A stretch of DNA of 36,882 bases, from positions 1-36,882 of the forward strand of contig JAJDDV010000186.1 of assembly GCA_029260135.1 (NCBI GenBank). The letters are read 5' to 3'. How positions within the stretch are numbered: position 1 is the stretch's first letter; each line of letters starts with the position of its first letter. The position numbers were made by a program, and so were the translations under genes. This document shows positions 24,216 through 33,609 of the stretch, piece by piece. The DNA comes from Phycisphaerae bacterium (GTDB taxonomy: Bacteria; Planctomycetota; Phycisphaerae; UBA1845). Under the pieces are notes generated by a model. It saw only the letters and a program-made list of their open reading frames with translations, was not told where the DNA came from and made no database searches.

Positions 24216-25112
24216 ATGGACCCGCTGGCTGAACGAATCGACAGGCGTGACGTCCTTCTGGTCGACGGCGCCATGGGAACCATGCTGATGGACAGCGGTC
24301 TCGAACCCGGGCAGTGCCCCGAGTCGCTGAACCTATCGCAGCCCGAGCGGTTGAAACACATCGCCGAGGTTTACCTCGCTGCGGGTGCCGACATTTTGGA
24401 GACCAATACGTTTGGCGCTTCGCCGCTGAAACTCTCGCCATACGGACTGGAGCGTGAAACCGAAGCCATCAACCTGGCTGCGGTGAACGCGGTGCGTGAA
24501 GTCGCCGGTTCACGGGCGTACGTGGCTGCGTCGTGTGGACCCAGTGGAAAGTTGCCCACACCCTATGGCGACACCGAACCCGACGACATCTACCGGAGCT
24601 TCCTTCGCCAGATGCAATGCCTCGTCGGTGCCGGCGTCGACGCCATTCTTGTCGAAACGATGATCGATCTTTCCGAGGCCTGCTTGGCCGTTCGTGCGGC
24701 GAAAGAGGCGTGTCCGGAGATCCCCGTCATCGCATCGTTGACCTTTGACGCCACACCGCGCGGTTTCTACACGATCATGGGCGTGAGCATCGAACAGGCC
24801 GCGCGGGAGCTCTGCGGCGTCGGCGCCTGCGCGGTCGGCTCCAACTGCGGAAGCGGAATCGAAAGCATGGTCGCCATCGCTGAGGCGTTTCGGAAATGCA
24901 CCGACCTGCCGCTGATCATTCAATCGAATGCGGGGCTACCGGACACTTCGGGCGGCGCGCTCGTGTATGATGAAACCGCGGAGTACATGGCCGCCAAGAT
25001 CCCTGTGCTGCTCGACGCGGGCGCATCGATCCTCGGCGGATGTTGCGGGACCACACCGACTCACATCCGCGCCTACCGTGCAACGATTGACGCCGCGACT
25101 GCGGTTCAATAG
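24216..25112 (+). CDS. Homocysteine S-methyltransferase (MetH N-terminal-like module)
   Basis: 298 residues forming a single S-methyl_trans barrel. DGAMGTMLMDSG near residue 17 and ETNTFGASPLKL match the start of MetH/BHMT domains. Zinc ligands are C211 (GSNCGSG) and C276/C277 (GGCCGTTP), which bind the homocysteine thiolate. The protein ends with the barrel, so it has no folate, B12 or activation domain; the B12 and activation parts are the two preceding genes. Inferred job: transfer of the corrinoid-bound methyl to homocysteine, giving methionine. Last gene of the operon; a strong palindrome follows at 25191. Confidence 0.92.
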   Translation: MDPLAERIDRRDVLLVDGAMGTMLMDSGLEPGQCPESLNLSQPERLKHIAEVYLAAGADILETNTFGASPLKLSPYGLERETEAINLAAVNAVREVAGSRAYVAASCGPSGKLPTPYGDTEPDDIYRSFLRQMQCLVGAGVDAILVETMIDLSEACLAVRAAKEACPEIPVIASLTFDATPRGFYTIMGVSIEQAARELCGVGACAVGSNCGSGIESMVAIAEAFRKCTDLPLIIQSNAGLPDTSGGALVYDETAEYMAAKIPVLLDAGASILGGCCGTTPTHIRAYRATIDAATAVQ

Positions 25113-25190
25113 GCCCTACGGATGAGTGTGCGTCGGGACACGCCAAGCGCAGCCCCTCTCGAAGCCGTCTGAACACCATGTCTGCGCAAG

Positions 25191-25222
25191 CCATCGGGTG
25201 ACCCCGGCGGGTCACCCGATGG
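25191..25222. terminator. Perfect 14-bp palindrome between convergent genes
   Basis: CCATCGGGTGACCC (25191-25204), loop CGGC, GGGTCACCCGATGG (25209-25222). It lies 79 bp after the homocysteine methyltransferase stop and 39 bp from the end of the giant minus-strand gene, so it may terminate both. No T-tract is present on either side. Confidence 0.6.
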
Positions 25223-25260
25223 AGGCTGCGTACGTCAGCGTATCGAACGCGCCGGGTCGG

Positions 25261-28200
25261 CTATGGAACCGGACACGGAAGCGCGTTACACGGATCGGCG
25301 GCCGACGGATTATAAGGATACGGCGCCCCTCGGAACGCGTTGAGATTGTCCACGATGTCCGAAATGGTGATCTTCATGTCCAAGCACGATCCGTTCGGCG
25401 GAACACCGACTTGGTCTGCCCTGGCCTTGCGAGGCGCACAGGGATCGTTCTTGAATTTCTCGATGAGCGCCACCGTGTCGAACGGAATCGCGACAATCCC
25501 GTTGGGCGGCGTCCACGAACACGAAACAGGGTCGAACATCCCAACCAGATCACCGTAGCGACTCGTCACCAGGGGCAACGGCGCCGAGTAGTTTGCCGGG
25601 TCGGTTGGATCGCAGGCACAGTCGATGGCCTGGACCTCATACTGAGCGCCGGGGATCACCGGCTCGCCGTACACGTCGATCAGACCGAGCGCACCCCAGT
25701 CGCGGCAGTCCATCTGGCAGGACAGGTTCGCCACCGTGAACGTGGGCGGCGTGACTCCGTCGTCAGAGCCGCTCTGCTCCGTCATGGGCCGCGGGTCCGT
25801 CGCCCACATCTTCTGACCGTTCCAGATGGCATAGCTGCCGGGCAGGTTCACGAGAGTCACACGGAGCGCCGTCTGGCGACCTGCGTTGCCGGGGACCATC
25901 GAGATCGTGCGCGGCTTGGCGATCGGACTGGGCTCCACCGCCGGCGGATCCGCCACAGGGCAAGTCGTTACGCAATCGCAGCAGACGTCGGTCGTACCGT
26001 CCGGATTGACGGTCCGCGTCTCTTCGCACACCGTTCCGACCGGGCATGCCCCCACACAGGTCGGAATCCCAGCCGGGCCACCGGTCGCCATGCGGACCGT
26101 AGCTGCCGTGATTCCCATGAACCCATCGAGCATGCTACCTGGACATCCTTCGAAGTCGATCCGGTAGGAAACGTCGAAGAAACTGTCGACATTGAAGTTT
26201 CCGTTCCCAAGATCCGTGAGGGTTGTTTGCCCCGGGCTGGGCTGACCGAAGTCCGACCCGCCGGTTACGCGGAACGTACAGAAATCCGGATCGCCGAACA
26301 GCTCGCCCTGCAAGCGCACCATGTCTGTGGCAAATGACTGATCGCCTTCGCCCGGTGTGCGCGGGCCGGTGTGCGTTTCGCTGGCAACCGGAACCGCGAG
26401 ATGCCGGTTGAATCCCTGAAGGGCTCCGGTTCCACGAACGGTGAGTTCCAACGTCGAATCAAACCGCTCGACTTCGCCGCCAAGCACGCCACCCGGCGTG
26501 CGCACGACGTTGAAGAAGTCACGGTGGATCGGGTCCAACTCGATCGTCGTCCCCGGGGGGAGACCGTTGATGATCTCGTGGACTTCTTGCGGGCCGATGT
26601 AGGGACACCCAGCCGGTGGAAGCTCAACGGTTCCCGTTCCGTCGTCCGGTTGCTCACAGGGGTCTACCGGTTGTGGCGTCGGCTCGGCATGGCACTCCTC
26701 CAGACCGCGGCACTCACAATCCACCGCCGTCGTCGTCCCGGCCGCCGGATCGTACTTGAGGCACCGGGATGCACACAACTCGTTGGTGTCCAGACAACCC
26801 GCGTTTCGACAAGCGGTTCCGTCCGTCGTCGGCTCACAGATGGCCGGTACGCAGTTGCAGCACACGCCGATCGTCCCGTCCGGATTCGTCGTCTTCGTCT
26901 CTTCACAGATAAACCCTGCCGGACAGAATCCTTCACACGTCGGCAACGGCGCCGCGCCGCCCGTCTGCATGCGAATGGTGGCCTCGGTCGCCCCCGCATA
27001 ACCGTCAAGCTGGCTTCCAGGACAGCCCTCGAACTCGATCCGATACGAGACGTCGAAGAAACTGTCAATGTTGTACAAACCGCTGCCGACATCGGTCAAC
27101 GTTGTCTCACCGAGTCCCGGTAGACCGTTGCCCGTACCGCCCACGACGCGGAACGTGCAGAAATCCGGATCGCCGAACAACTCACCCTGCAGCAGGTACA
27201 TGTCATTGGGGAACGTCTGCACGGCCGCCCCCGGCTCGCGCGGTCCGGTGTGAACCTCGCTGTTCACCGGAACGGCCAGGTAACGATTGAAGCCTGCCAA
27301 CGACCCGGTTCCACTTACGTTCAACTCGAGTGTCGATTGGAAGGTCTCAACCCGGCCACCCAGCGATCCACCGGTCGACGACGTCGTGCTGATGAAGTCA
27401 CGATGAATCGGATCCAGCTCGATGGTTGTGCCCGGAGGCAGGCCTTCGATGATTCGATGGACTTCCTGCGGACTCAGGTAGTCGCAGCCGATCGGCGGAA
27501 GCGACACGGTGCCGGTCCCGTCGTCCGGTTGCTGACACGGGTTGTCGGGCTCGACGCCCGGAACGGCATGACAGTCATTGGCCGGGTCACCACATTCACA
27601 ATCCGTCACGATCGTGAGGCGGTTGATGGCGTCGTACGCCAGGCATTTCGACTGACACACCTCCCAAATGGCCGAACAAAGCGCCGGCTCGCAGGCCGAG
27701 CCATCGGCGGTCGGACCACAGGGGATATCCACGCAATTGCAGCAAATATCGATCGAACCGTCCGATTGCGGCACTTCCGTCCGCTCGCAACGCGTTCCAG
27801 GCGGGCAATCACCGACGCAACTCGGCGGTGTCGCCGACGGCGTCGTCATATGAATGGACGCCAATGTCAGACCCGTGTAGCCCTCGAGCAGACTGCCCGG
27901 ACAACCCTGGAACTCGATCTGATACGTGATGTCGAAGAAGCTGTCGACATGGAACGTACCGTCACCAAGGCCCGTCAAGGTCGTCTGGCCCGGGCTCGGC
28001 AAGCCGAGGTCCGTTCCACCGGTCACGCGGAACGTGCAGAAGTCCGGATCGCCGAACATCTCACCCTGCAAACGGACCATCTCATTCGGGAACGTCTGGA
28101 CCGGTTCGCCTGGACTTCGCGGACCAGTATGAACTTCGCTGGAAACGAGAACCGCCAGGTGTCGATTGAACCCCTGCAGGTCTCCGGTTCCACGAACCGT

Positions 28201-31200
28201 GAGATCCAGTACTGAATCGAACGCCTCGATCTCACCACCGTGCGTTCCGCCGGCCTGCGTCGTGATGTTGAAGAAGTCGCTGTGGATTGCGTCCAGCTCA
28301 ATCGTCGTGCCCGGCGGAAGACCGGCAATGATCTGGTGGACTTCAACGGGGCTAAGGTACTCGCACCCGGCCGGTGGCAGCGCCACGGTTCCTGAACCGT
28401 CATCCGGAACGACGCAGGGTGGCGCCGGAGGCGGAGGCGGAAGCTCGACGTGGCAGTCCTGCGCTCCGATTCCGTTCAGGCAGGCACAGTCAATGATCGT
28501 CGACCCGGCCCCCGGGTGATAGTTGGCACACGTGGCCAAGCACCGCTCCTCTGGAATCGGCGAGCAGGCCTGCGGTTCGCACGCGGTTCCCGCGGCGTTA
28601 GGCATGCACGCAGGGAATTCGCACGCGTCATCGACGCCGTTGGCCGGGCTCACGTCACCCAGACAAACGTCCGACCCAACCGTCGACGGATATCCACCCT
28701 GGAGTTCACAATCCACCACGTCCGTGTCGATGCACGAACCGTCCGGAAGGCAACAGGCCCCCGGCGGATAGGTCTGATGATTCGGGTTGATCAGGTTTGC
28801 GACATGAACACCCGCGCCCAGCACCCGCGAGTCGTACAGCGGAATACACTGATCGACGTGCGTGTACGTCCCCGACGGCGGCAGGCAATCAACTACTGTG
28901 GCCAAATGCAGTGCGACATGGTTGAAGGCCGGCGTGAGCACGCCCGGCAGAGCGACCTCGACGAACACGTCGAAGAAGCTGTCAACCAGGAAGGGATCAG
29001 CCGTTTCCTCCAGCCGACCGAGTGACGGTCGAAGTCCCGCACCCGCGCCGGCGGTCACGGTCACGCCGCCTCCGCTGAGACTCATGGACACGATCTCGGT
29101 ATCCATTGCGTGTGGCAACGCACCGGACCCGTCCATCTTACGCTCAACGGTCACCGGCCCTGACGCGATGACGCTGATGTCGGCGATGCAGTCCAGGTCC
29201 ATGTCGATGCCGACCAGAGCACGCGTCGGCATCTGGTCCGTACCATCGGGACAGGCGTCCAGCCAGTGCGATCCGGGACCACAATCCCGGCAAACAGGCT
29301 CCAACTCGCACGCGTCGTCGACCCCGTTGCCGTTGGCGTCACCCTCACACGTGCTTCCCACGCCCTGCGGAGCGCCATGGATCAGTCGACAGTCCTCGCG
29401 TCGCAGTTCCTGGCACGTACCGTCGGGAAGACAACAGGCTTCACGCGGGAACGTCCCGTGATTTGGCGCAACCAACCACGCCGCGGGCGGCTGCATGGGA
29501 AACGCCGGCGAATCATAGAGCGGAATGCACTGTGTAACATGGAAGTAGGTTGCCCACGGAGGCAGACAATCGATCGTCGATTGCAGATGGACCGGAACAT
29601 CGTTGTAAAGCGGAACGGGCATTCCGGCGCCGCTGACCTCAACGTAGACGTCGAAGAAGCTGTCGCTCAGGAACGGATCCGTCGGCTGCTCGACGATGGC
29701 ACCCAGCGACCGCCCCAGCGCGCCGCCCGAACCGCCACCCCCGGCTTTCATCGTCACGCCGCTTCCCGTCAGCGTCATCGCCACGATTTCCGTATCGATG
29801 ACGTCCGTGTGCCCGTCGACCGGGCTCGAACCGGGGTACTGGGCTGAATCATCCAGCGCCGCGGTGCGCTGAATCGCCACGGGACCGCTTAGAACCAAAT
29901 TGGTCTCCGCGATGCAATCGCCGTCAAAGTCGATTCCCACAAGCGCCGCCGTCGGAAGTTGATCGGTCCCCGCCGGACAGGTGTCGACCCAGTGGGCGCC
30001 CGGACCGCAATCCCCGCACGGGTCGTCCGATTCGCACGCGTCATCCGTTCCGTTGCCGTCGGCATCGCCCGCGCAACCGCTGACGGCACCACCCGGTGCA
30101 CCATTAGAAAGCCTGCAATCCTCGCTGGTCATCATGGCGCACGAACCGTCATCCAGGCAGCACGCACCAATCTGCGATGGCGCAACACAAGCGTTATCCG
30201 CCCCATCGCCGTCAGGATCGCCCTGACAAACCGACGCACCGAGCGTTCCCGGCGCGCCGCCCATGTCGTCGCAGCAAAGCGAATCGACCATGATGCAACG
30301 GTTGTCCGGCAGGCAGCAGACCTGAAGCGATCCCGTACACAACGCTCCCTGCGGCGTTCCACCAATGATCGCGCAGTCGGCCGGATCAATGTCGATGCAC
30401 GTACCATCCGCCAGGCAGCAGCCGTCCGGAAAACGCGGCGGAATGATACCGTGCGCACCACTGCGCCCCTGATCCAGTTCCGTCGGCACTTCGATACCGG
30501 GTACGGGGAAGAAGTTGGCGGTCGGATCCTCCGCGAGTGGCGGCGGTTCGTACTGCCAAGCCATCGGCCCGACGTTCTCGAGGAGCAAAGGAGCATCCGG
30601 CGTCAGCGAATGGGCAACACCACTTCCTACTTCACTGAACTCCAGCGTCACGAAGACGGAGATCCCGCCGCCGTTGGCACCGTTGAAGTTCGCTTCGCCG
30701 CCGATCCCCGCGTTCGTCTCCAAGATCGACATGAAGCCGGTCGATGGCACGAGTCCATCCAGCTGAATCGTGACATCGAAGAATGAGTCAATCCCCGTCA
30801 CATCGGGGACCGCGATCGGATCCACGCTCTTGAGACTCAGTTCGATGATTTCGATTTCCACCGGCGCCGGGCCCGGCATCGGCGCGGGCTGACGTCGTTG
30901 GATCACCGTGTCGATCGCGCCGGCGTACCCCGGTAACGGATCGCCTCGAAGTTCGATCGTTCCCTGCCACGGTAGCGATCCAGGGAAGAAGAAGTCCGCC
31001 GGAATCGGCAGATACGCACCGGTCCCGCCGATCACGACACGGGTCGAACCCGCCGTCGTCTCGAAGTGGTCGTTACCAGGGAGGATAACGGTCGATCCGG
31101 GACACAATCCCGGACTGCAGGCGAGACCATCACCCTGGTAATCGCCCGTCGCGTTGAACAACCCCGGACAAGTCCCGGCCGTCGACAGCACACACCAAGG

Positions 31201-31755
31201 GGACTCGCCGACACAGCACGCGCCTGTAGGAATCCCGCACGCGTCGTCCACCATCTGAAACGCCGCGATCGCGTGACCGACATCTTGAAAGTCAATCAAC
31301 CCGTCACAGTTCACGTCGCACTGTGGCAAGCCCGACCCCGGCGAGTTCAGTTCGTTGATCGCGCACGCCGTAACCACCGAAATGTCGGCCATGGTCGGCA
31401 TGCCGTCGCCGTTCAGATCGGCGTTGCACGGACAGGCGTAACCGCAATTGCCACACACCTGCAGCGCTCGGGCCTTCTGGCTGCACGGTGGTTCCCACTG
31501 GTTCGTACAGCACGAATCGAGCAGCGGAAACGAGCAGACCGTGTCGCAGCAAGCCGGATCGTTGCACCCGGGCCCCGGTCCGATGTACTCACAGCAGAGG
31601 CCCGACGTCGGACTTCCGCAGACGTCCGCACAATCCTGAGGACAGGGCACGTACTCGCCGGAACTGCAGATTCCGTCTCCACAGATCTGCGCGCTGGCAA
31701 CGCCGCCTGACAGGCACAATGCCAGAATTCCGCTAATCGCAAGGATCCCTCTCAT
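25261..31755 (-). CDS. Giant secreted Cys-rich repeat protein
   Basis: 2,164 residues. Signal peptide MRGILAISGILALCLSGGVA followed by a Cys-rich region and a dockerin-like pair (DLNGDGMPTMADISV; CDVNCDGLIDFQDVGHAI). Then come about five 'GACCLPDGTC...DANGNGVDDACE' blocks, two tandem units of 242 residues starting at CGDCGPGAHW and CRDCGPGSHW, and three tandem units built around PPGTTIELD, GDPDFCTFRV and VDSFFDVSYRIEF with an exact 293-residue period. DSFFDV recurs in every large unit, suggesting repeated beta-sandwich domains. The protein ends in a second dockerin-like stretch (DMKITISDIVDNLNAFRGA). No enzyme motif was recognised. The ATG at 31755 has AAGGGAG 9 nt upstream; the same frame is open to 32082 but lacks a signal peptide there. 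Probably cell-surface or extracellular; function unknown. Confidence 0.85.
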   Translation of the reverse strand: MRGILAISGILALCLSGGVASAQICGDGICSSGEYVPCPQDCADVCGSPTSGLCCEYIGPGPGCNDPACCDTVCSFPLLDSCCTNQWEPPCSQKARALQVCGNCGYACPCNADLNGDGMPTMADISVVTACAINELNSPGSGLPQCDVNCDGLIDFQDVGHAIAAFQMVDDACGIPTGACCVGESPWCVLSTAGTCPGLFNATGDYQGDGLACSPGLCPGSTVILPGNDHFETTAGSTRVVIGGTGAYLPIPADFFFPGSLPWQGTIELRGDPLPGYAGAIDTVIQRRQPAPMPGPAPVEIEIIELSLKSVDPIAVPDVTGIDSFFDVTIQLDGLVPSTGFMSILETNAGIGGEANFNGANGGGISVFVTLEFSEVGSGVAHSLTPDAPLLLENVGPMAWQYEPPPLAEDPTANFFPVPGIEVPTELDQGRSGAHGIIPPRFPDGCCLADGTCIDIDPADCAIIGGTPQGALCTGSLQVCCLPDNRCIMVDSLCCDDMGGAPGTLGASVCQGDPDGDGADNACVAPSQIGACCLDDGSCAMMTSEDCRLSNGAPGGAVSGCAGDADGNGTDDACESDDPCGDCGPGAHWVDTCPAGTDQLPTAALVGIDFDGDCIAETNLVLSGPVAIQRTAALDDSAQYPGSSPVDGHTDVIDTEIVAMTLTGSGVTMKAGGGGSGGALGRSLGAIVEQPTDPFLSDSFFDVYVEVSGAGMPVPLYNDVPVHLQSTIDCLPPWATYFHVTQCIPLYDSPAFPMQPPAAWLVAPNHGTFPREACCLPDGTCQELRREDCRLIHGAPQGVGSTCEGDANGNGVDDACELEPVCRDCGPGSHWLDACPDGTDQMPTRALVGIDMDLDCIADISVIASGPVTVERKMDGSGALPHAMDTEIVSMSLSGGGVTVTAGAGAGLRPSLGRLEETADPFLVDSFFDVFVEVALPGVLTPAFNHVALHLATVVDCLPPSGTYTHVDQCIPLYDSRVLGAGVHVANLINPNHQTYPPGACCLPDGSCIDTDVVDCELQGGYPSTVGSDVCLGDVSPANGVDDACEFPACMPNAAGTACEPQACSPIPEERCLATCANYHPGAGSTIIDCACLNGIGAQDCHVELPPPPPAPPCVVPDDGSGTVALPPAGCEYLSPVEVHQIIAGLPPGTTIELDAIHSDFFNITTQAGGTHGGEIEAFDSVLDLTVRGTGDLQGFNRHLAVLVSSEVHTGPRSPGEPVQTFPNEMVRLQGEMFGDPDFCTFRVTGGTDLGLPSPGQTTLTGLGDGTFHVDSFFDITYQIEFQGCPGSLLEGYTGLTLASIHMTTPSATPPSCVGDCPPGTRCERTEVPQSDGSIDICCNCVDIPCGPTADGSACEPALCSAIWEVCQSKCLAYDAINRLTIVTDCECGDPANDCHAVPGVEPDNPCQQPDDGTGTVSLPPIGCDYLSPQEVHRIIEGLPPGTTIELDPIHRDFISTTSSTGGSLGGRVETFQSTLELNVSGTGSLAGFNRYLAVPVNSEVHTGPREPGAAVQTFPNDMYLLQGELFGDPDFCTFRVVGGTGNGLPGLGETTLTDVGSGLYNIDSFFDVSYRIEFEGCPGSQLDGYAGATEATIRMQTGGAAPLPTCEGFCPAGFICEETKTTNPDGTIGVCCNCVPAICEPTTDGTACRNAGCLDTNELCASRCLKYDPAAGTTTAVDCECRGLEECHAEPTPQPVDPCEQPDDGTGTVELPPAGCPYIGPQEVHEIINGLPPGTTIELDPIHRDFFNVVRTPGGVLGGEVERFDSTLELTVRGTGALQGFNRHLAVPVASETHTGPRTPGEGDQSFATDMVRLQGELFGDPDFCTFRVTGGSDFGQPSPGQTTLTDLGNGNFNVDSFFDVSYRIDFEGCPGSMLDGFMGITAATVRMATGGPAGIPTCVGACPVGTVCEETRTVNPDGTTDVCCDCVTTCPVADPPAVEPSPIAKPRTISMVPGNAGRQTALRVTLVNLPGSYAIWNGQKMWATDPRPMTEQSGSDDGVTPPTFTVANLSCQMDCRDWGALGLIDVYGEPVIPGAQYEVQAIDCACDPTDPANYSAPLPLVTSRYGDLVGMFDPVSCSWTPPNGIVAIPFDTVALIEKFKNDPCAPRKARADQVGVPPNGSCLDMKITISDIVDNLNAFRGAPYPYNPSAADPCNALPCPVP
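25971..28407 (-). repeat. Three tandem 879-bp coding repeats
   Basis: The codons for the PDDG(S/T)GTV motif fall at 28407, 27528 and 26649, an exact spacing of 879 bp (293 codons) twice. Units are 28407-27529, 27528-26650 and 26649 to about 25971; the last is shortened, since its Cys-rich end diverges into a unique C-terminal region. Confidence 0.9.
28600..30018 (-). repeat. Two tandem ~726-bp coding repeats
   Basis: The codons for C-G/R-D-C-G-P-G begin at 30018 and 29292, 726 bp (242 codons) apart. Each unit contains ALVGID, DTEIV.M.L.G.GV, DPFL.DSFFDV.VEV and QCIPLYDS, and ends with a CCLPDG(T/S)C block. The end of the second unit, near 28600, is approximate. Confidence 0.85.
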
Positions 31756-32109
31756 CGCACATCTCCCTTCAGATTGACGCGTTGGGCTTGGAGATTCTCG
31801 AAGTGACTCGATGCGGCGTCGTAGCATCGGTCGGCGCCGTGGACCACCCGTCCGGCTCTTTCTACCATGATCTCCACAACATGCAGACGTGAAGATCCGA
31901 TGGGTGTCAGTGAATGACACATGGCGTCCCCTCAGAAGCCGGACAGGTAAGGCCATGACCGGGCGAACCTCATCCCCACACCGGTCATCGGACCGGTCCG
32001 GTTGATGTCTGGTCGCCCCGCCAGAAACCTTTAGCTTCGGTACTTTACCACAACGCGCCGCGCCCGCAAATAGCACATCCACAAAATAGCGTCAAATGTG
32101 CCGCCAAAA
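31756..32109. other. Divergent intergenic region upstream of the giant gene
   Basis: About 350 bp. Small hairpins are visible (GTGTCA-GTGAA-TGACAC near 31905; ACCGGTC-ATCG-GACCGGT at 31980-31997). No clear minus-strand promoter was recognised and no gene is supported. Confidence 0.4.
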
Positions 32110-32140
32110 TTACAGTGCCGCTTCCCTTTTGGTGTATACT
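32110..32140 (+). promoter_or_regulatory. Promoter candidate for the CBS-domain operon
   Basis: TATACT (32135-32140) is a strong -10 match. TTACAG (32110-32115) is a fair -35 at a long 19-bp spacing. The start would be near 32147, about 110 nt before the CBS gene. Confidence 0.45.
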
Positions 32141-32256
32141 AGGCTCATCGCCGATCCAACGCCCTGTCAGCGGTCTCCGGAGGCACCTTGCCACGCGGTC
32201 TCTTCATCCGCACAATGTCGTCGGACAAGAAACGTTCGAACCAGGAGCCTCAAGAT

Positions 32257-32691
32257 ATGCCCACCGCCCAGTTCATCCTCGACAAAAAGGGCGCGGAAGT
32301 AGCCACCATCAAGTGCGGCGACACCGCCCTGGATGCCGCCAAAGTCATGAATGACCGCCGGATCGGCGCCCTTGTCGTCATCGATGCCGACAAAGTCGTC
32401 GGGATCTTCACCGAACGCGACATTCTCTGCCGCGTGGTCGCCGATGAACGGTCGCCCGGTGACATCAACGTCTGCGACGTCATGACCTCTCCCATGGCTT
32501 GCTGCCGGAGAGACACCAACCTGACGGAGTGCAAGACGGTCATGACCAGCAAGCGAATTCGACACCTCCCGGTCGTCGAAGACGGAAAACTCTACGGCAT
32601 GATCTCCTCCGGCGACATCCTCGCCAGCGAGAGCGCCGAGCAGCAGGCGACGATCGAGTATCTCAACGAGTACCTCCACGGACACCGGTAG
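32257..32691 (+). CDS. Two-CBS-domain protein
   Basis: 144 residues, consisting essentially of a CBS pair that usually binds adenine nucleotides and senses energy state. First CBS: DTALDAAKVMNDRRIGALVV...VGIFTERDILCRVV. Second CBS: VCDVMTSPMACCRRDTNLTE...RIRHLPVVEDGKLYGMISSGD. The ATG at 32257 fits the family start (MPTAQFILDKKG) and has AGGAG 9 nt upstream. In-frame ATG 32215 and TTG 32188 are alternatives; the TTG also has GGAGG upstream. It lies 2 nt before the next gene. Confidence 0.9.
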   Translation: MPTAQFILDKKGAEVATIKCGDTALDAAKVMNDRRIGALVVIDADKVVGIFTERDILCRVVADERSPGDINVCDVMTSPMACCRRDTNLTECKTVMTSKRIRHLPVVEDGKLYGMISSGDILASESAEQQATIEYLNEYLHGHR

Positions 32692-32693
32692 CC

Positions 32694-33179
32694 ATGCGAG
32701 TCGGTGTCATCTCCGATACGCACGATCGACTGCCGTTGATCGATGCCGCGCTCGAGTTGTTTGCGGAGCAACAGGTCGAAGCCGTCATCCACGCCGGAGA
32801 TTTCGTTGCCCCTTTTGCCGTTCGGCGTCTTCAGCGCTACGACGGCCCCCTGCACGCAACGTTCGGCAACAATGACGGTGAGCGAAACGGCCTCGGCGAA
32901 CTCATCCCCCACCTCACGGACGGACCACGTTTTGTCGAGCTGGGAGGCAAACGTATTCTGATCCACCACTTCATCGACTGGTGTGCGCCCGCTGACATCG
33001 ATCGCGCCGACATCATCATCACCGGACACACCCATGAAGTCGTCAACCGTTTCGACGGTCCCAGGCTGTTTCTCAACCCCGGCGAGTGCTGTGGCTGGGT
33101 GACCGGAAGGTGTACCGTCGCCGTTCTTGATACGGACGGTCCTTCCGCGCAAATTCACGATTTGGAGCAGACCTCATGA
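32694..33179 (+). CDS. YfcE/MJ0936-type metallophosphoesterase
   Basis: 161 residues, a small calcineurin-like phosphodiesterase. Metal ligands are visible: D8 and H10 (ISDTHDR), D36 (HAGDF), N59/N60 (GNND), H91 (ILIHHF), and H112/H114 (GHTH). Family members hydrolyse phosphodiesters such as bis-pNPP or cyclic nucleotides; the natural substrate is unknown. It overlaps the lipoprotein gene by 4 nt. Confidence 0.92.
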   Translation: MRVGVISDTHDRLPLIDAALELFAEQQVEAVIHAGDFVAPFAVRRLQRYDGPLHATFGNNDGERNGLGELIPHLTDGPRFVELGGKRILIHHFIDWCAPADIDRADIIITGHTHEVVNRFDGPRLFLNPGECCGWVTGRCTVAVLDTDGPSAQIHDLEQTS

Positions 33180-33595
33180 AGACCCGCGCACGAGCGCTAC
33201 GAACAACGGCCGTGCTGTGCATCCTGACGCTGAGTATCGTCGGTTGCGTTCGAAGGACCATCACCATCACGACCGAACCACCCAACGCGATGGTCTTTCT
33301 CAACGATGAGGAGGTAGGCCGAAGCACGGTCAACACCGACTTCCTCTGGTATGGAGACTATGACGTGGTCATCCGGAAGAAGGGCTTCCAAACGTTGCAG
33401 ACGCACTGGGAAATCAATCCGCCCTGGTATCAGACCATCCCGATGGACTTCTTCGCTGAGGTCCTCTGGCCCGGTCAGCTCCACGACCAACATGCCAAAC
33501 ACTTCGTGCTGGAACCGGCCAAGACGCCGAGTCAGGAAGAATTGATCAGTCGCGCCATCGAAACGCGCAAGAAGGCTTTCGATCGGCGAAAGTAA
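33176..33595 (+). CDS. PEGA-domain lipoprotein
   Basis: 139 residues. A signal peptide ending in lipobox LSIVGC makes C24 the lipidated residue. A PEGA domain follows at about 28-75 (ITITTEPPNAMVFLNDEEVG; YDVVIRKKGFQTLQ). The rest is a charged helix-prone tail. PEGA domains are common in envelope proteins that contact surface layers or peptidoglycan. It is the third gene of the CBS operon, translationally coupled to the phosphoesterase by ATGA overlap. Confidence 0.9.
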   Translation: MKTRARALRTTAVLCILTLSIVGCVRRTITITTEPPNAMVFLNDEEVGRSTVNTDFLWYGDYDVVIRKKGFQTLQTHWEINPPWYQTIPMDFFAEVLWPGQLHDQHAKHFVLEPAKTPSQEELISRAIETRKKAFDRRK

Positions 33596-33609
33596 GGAAG
33601 TGAAACGGT

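Noticed and set aside
25126-28215. Long plus-strand open frames opposite the giant gene
   Set aside because: They are antisense shadows of the minus-strand repeat protein. Their products are Arg-rich and repeat with the same 879-bp period.
25971-28407. CRISPR array or DNA-level tandem repeat
   Set aside because: The 879-bp periodicity is protein-coding and in frame; there are no short direct repeats with unique spacers.
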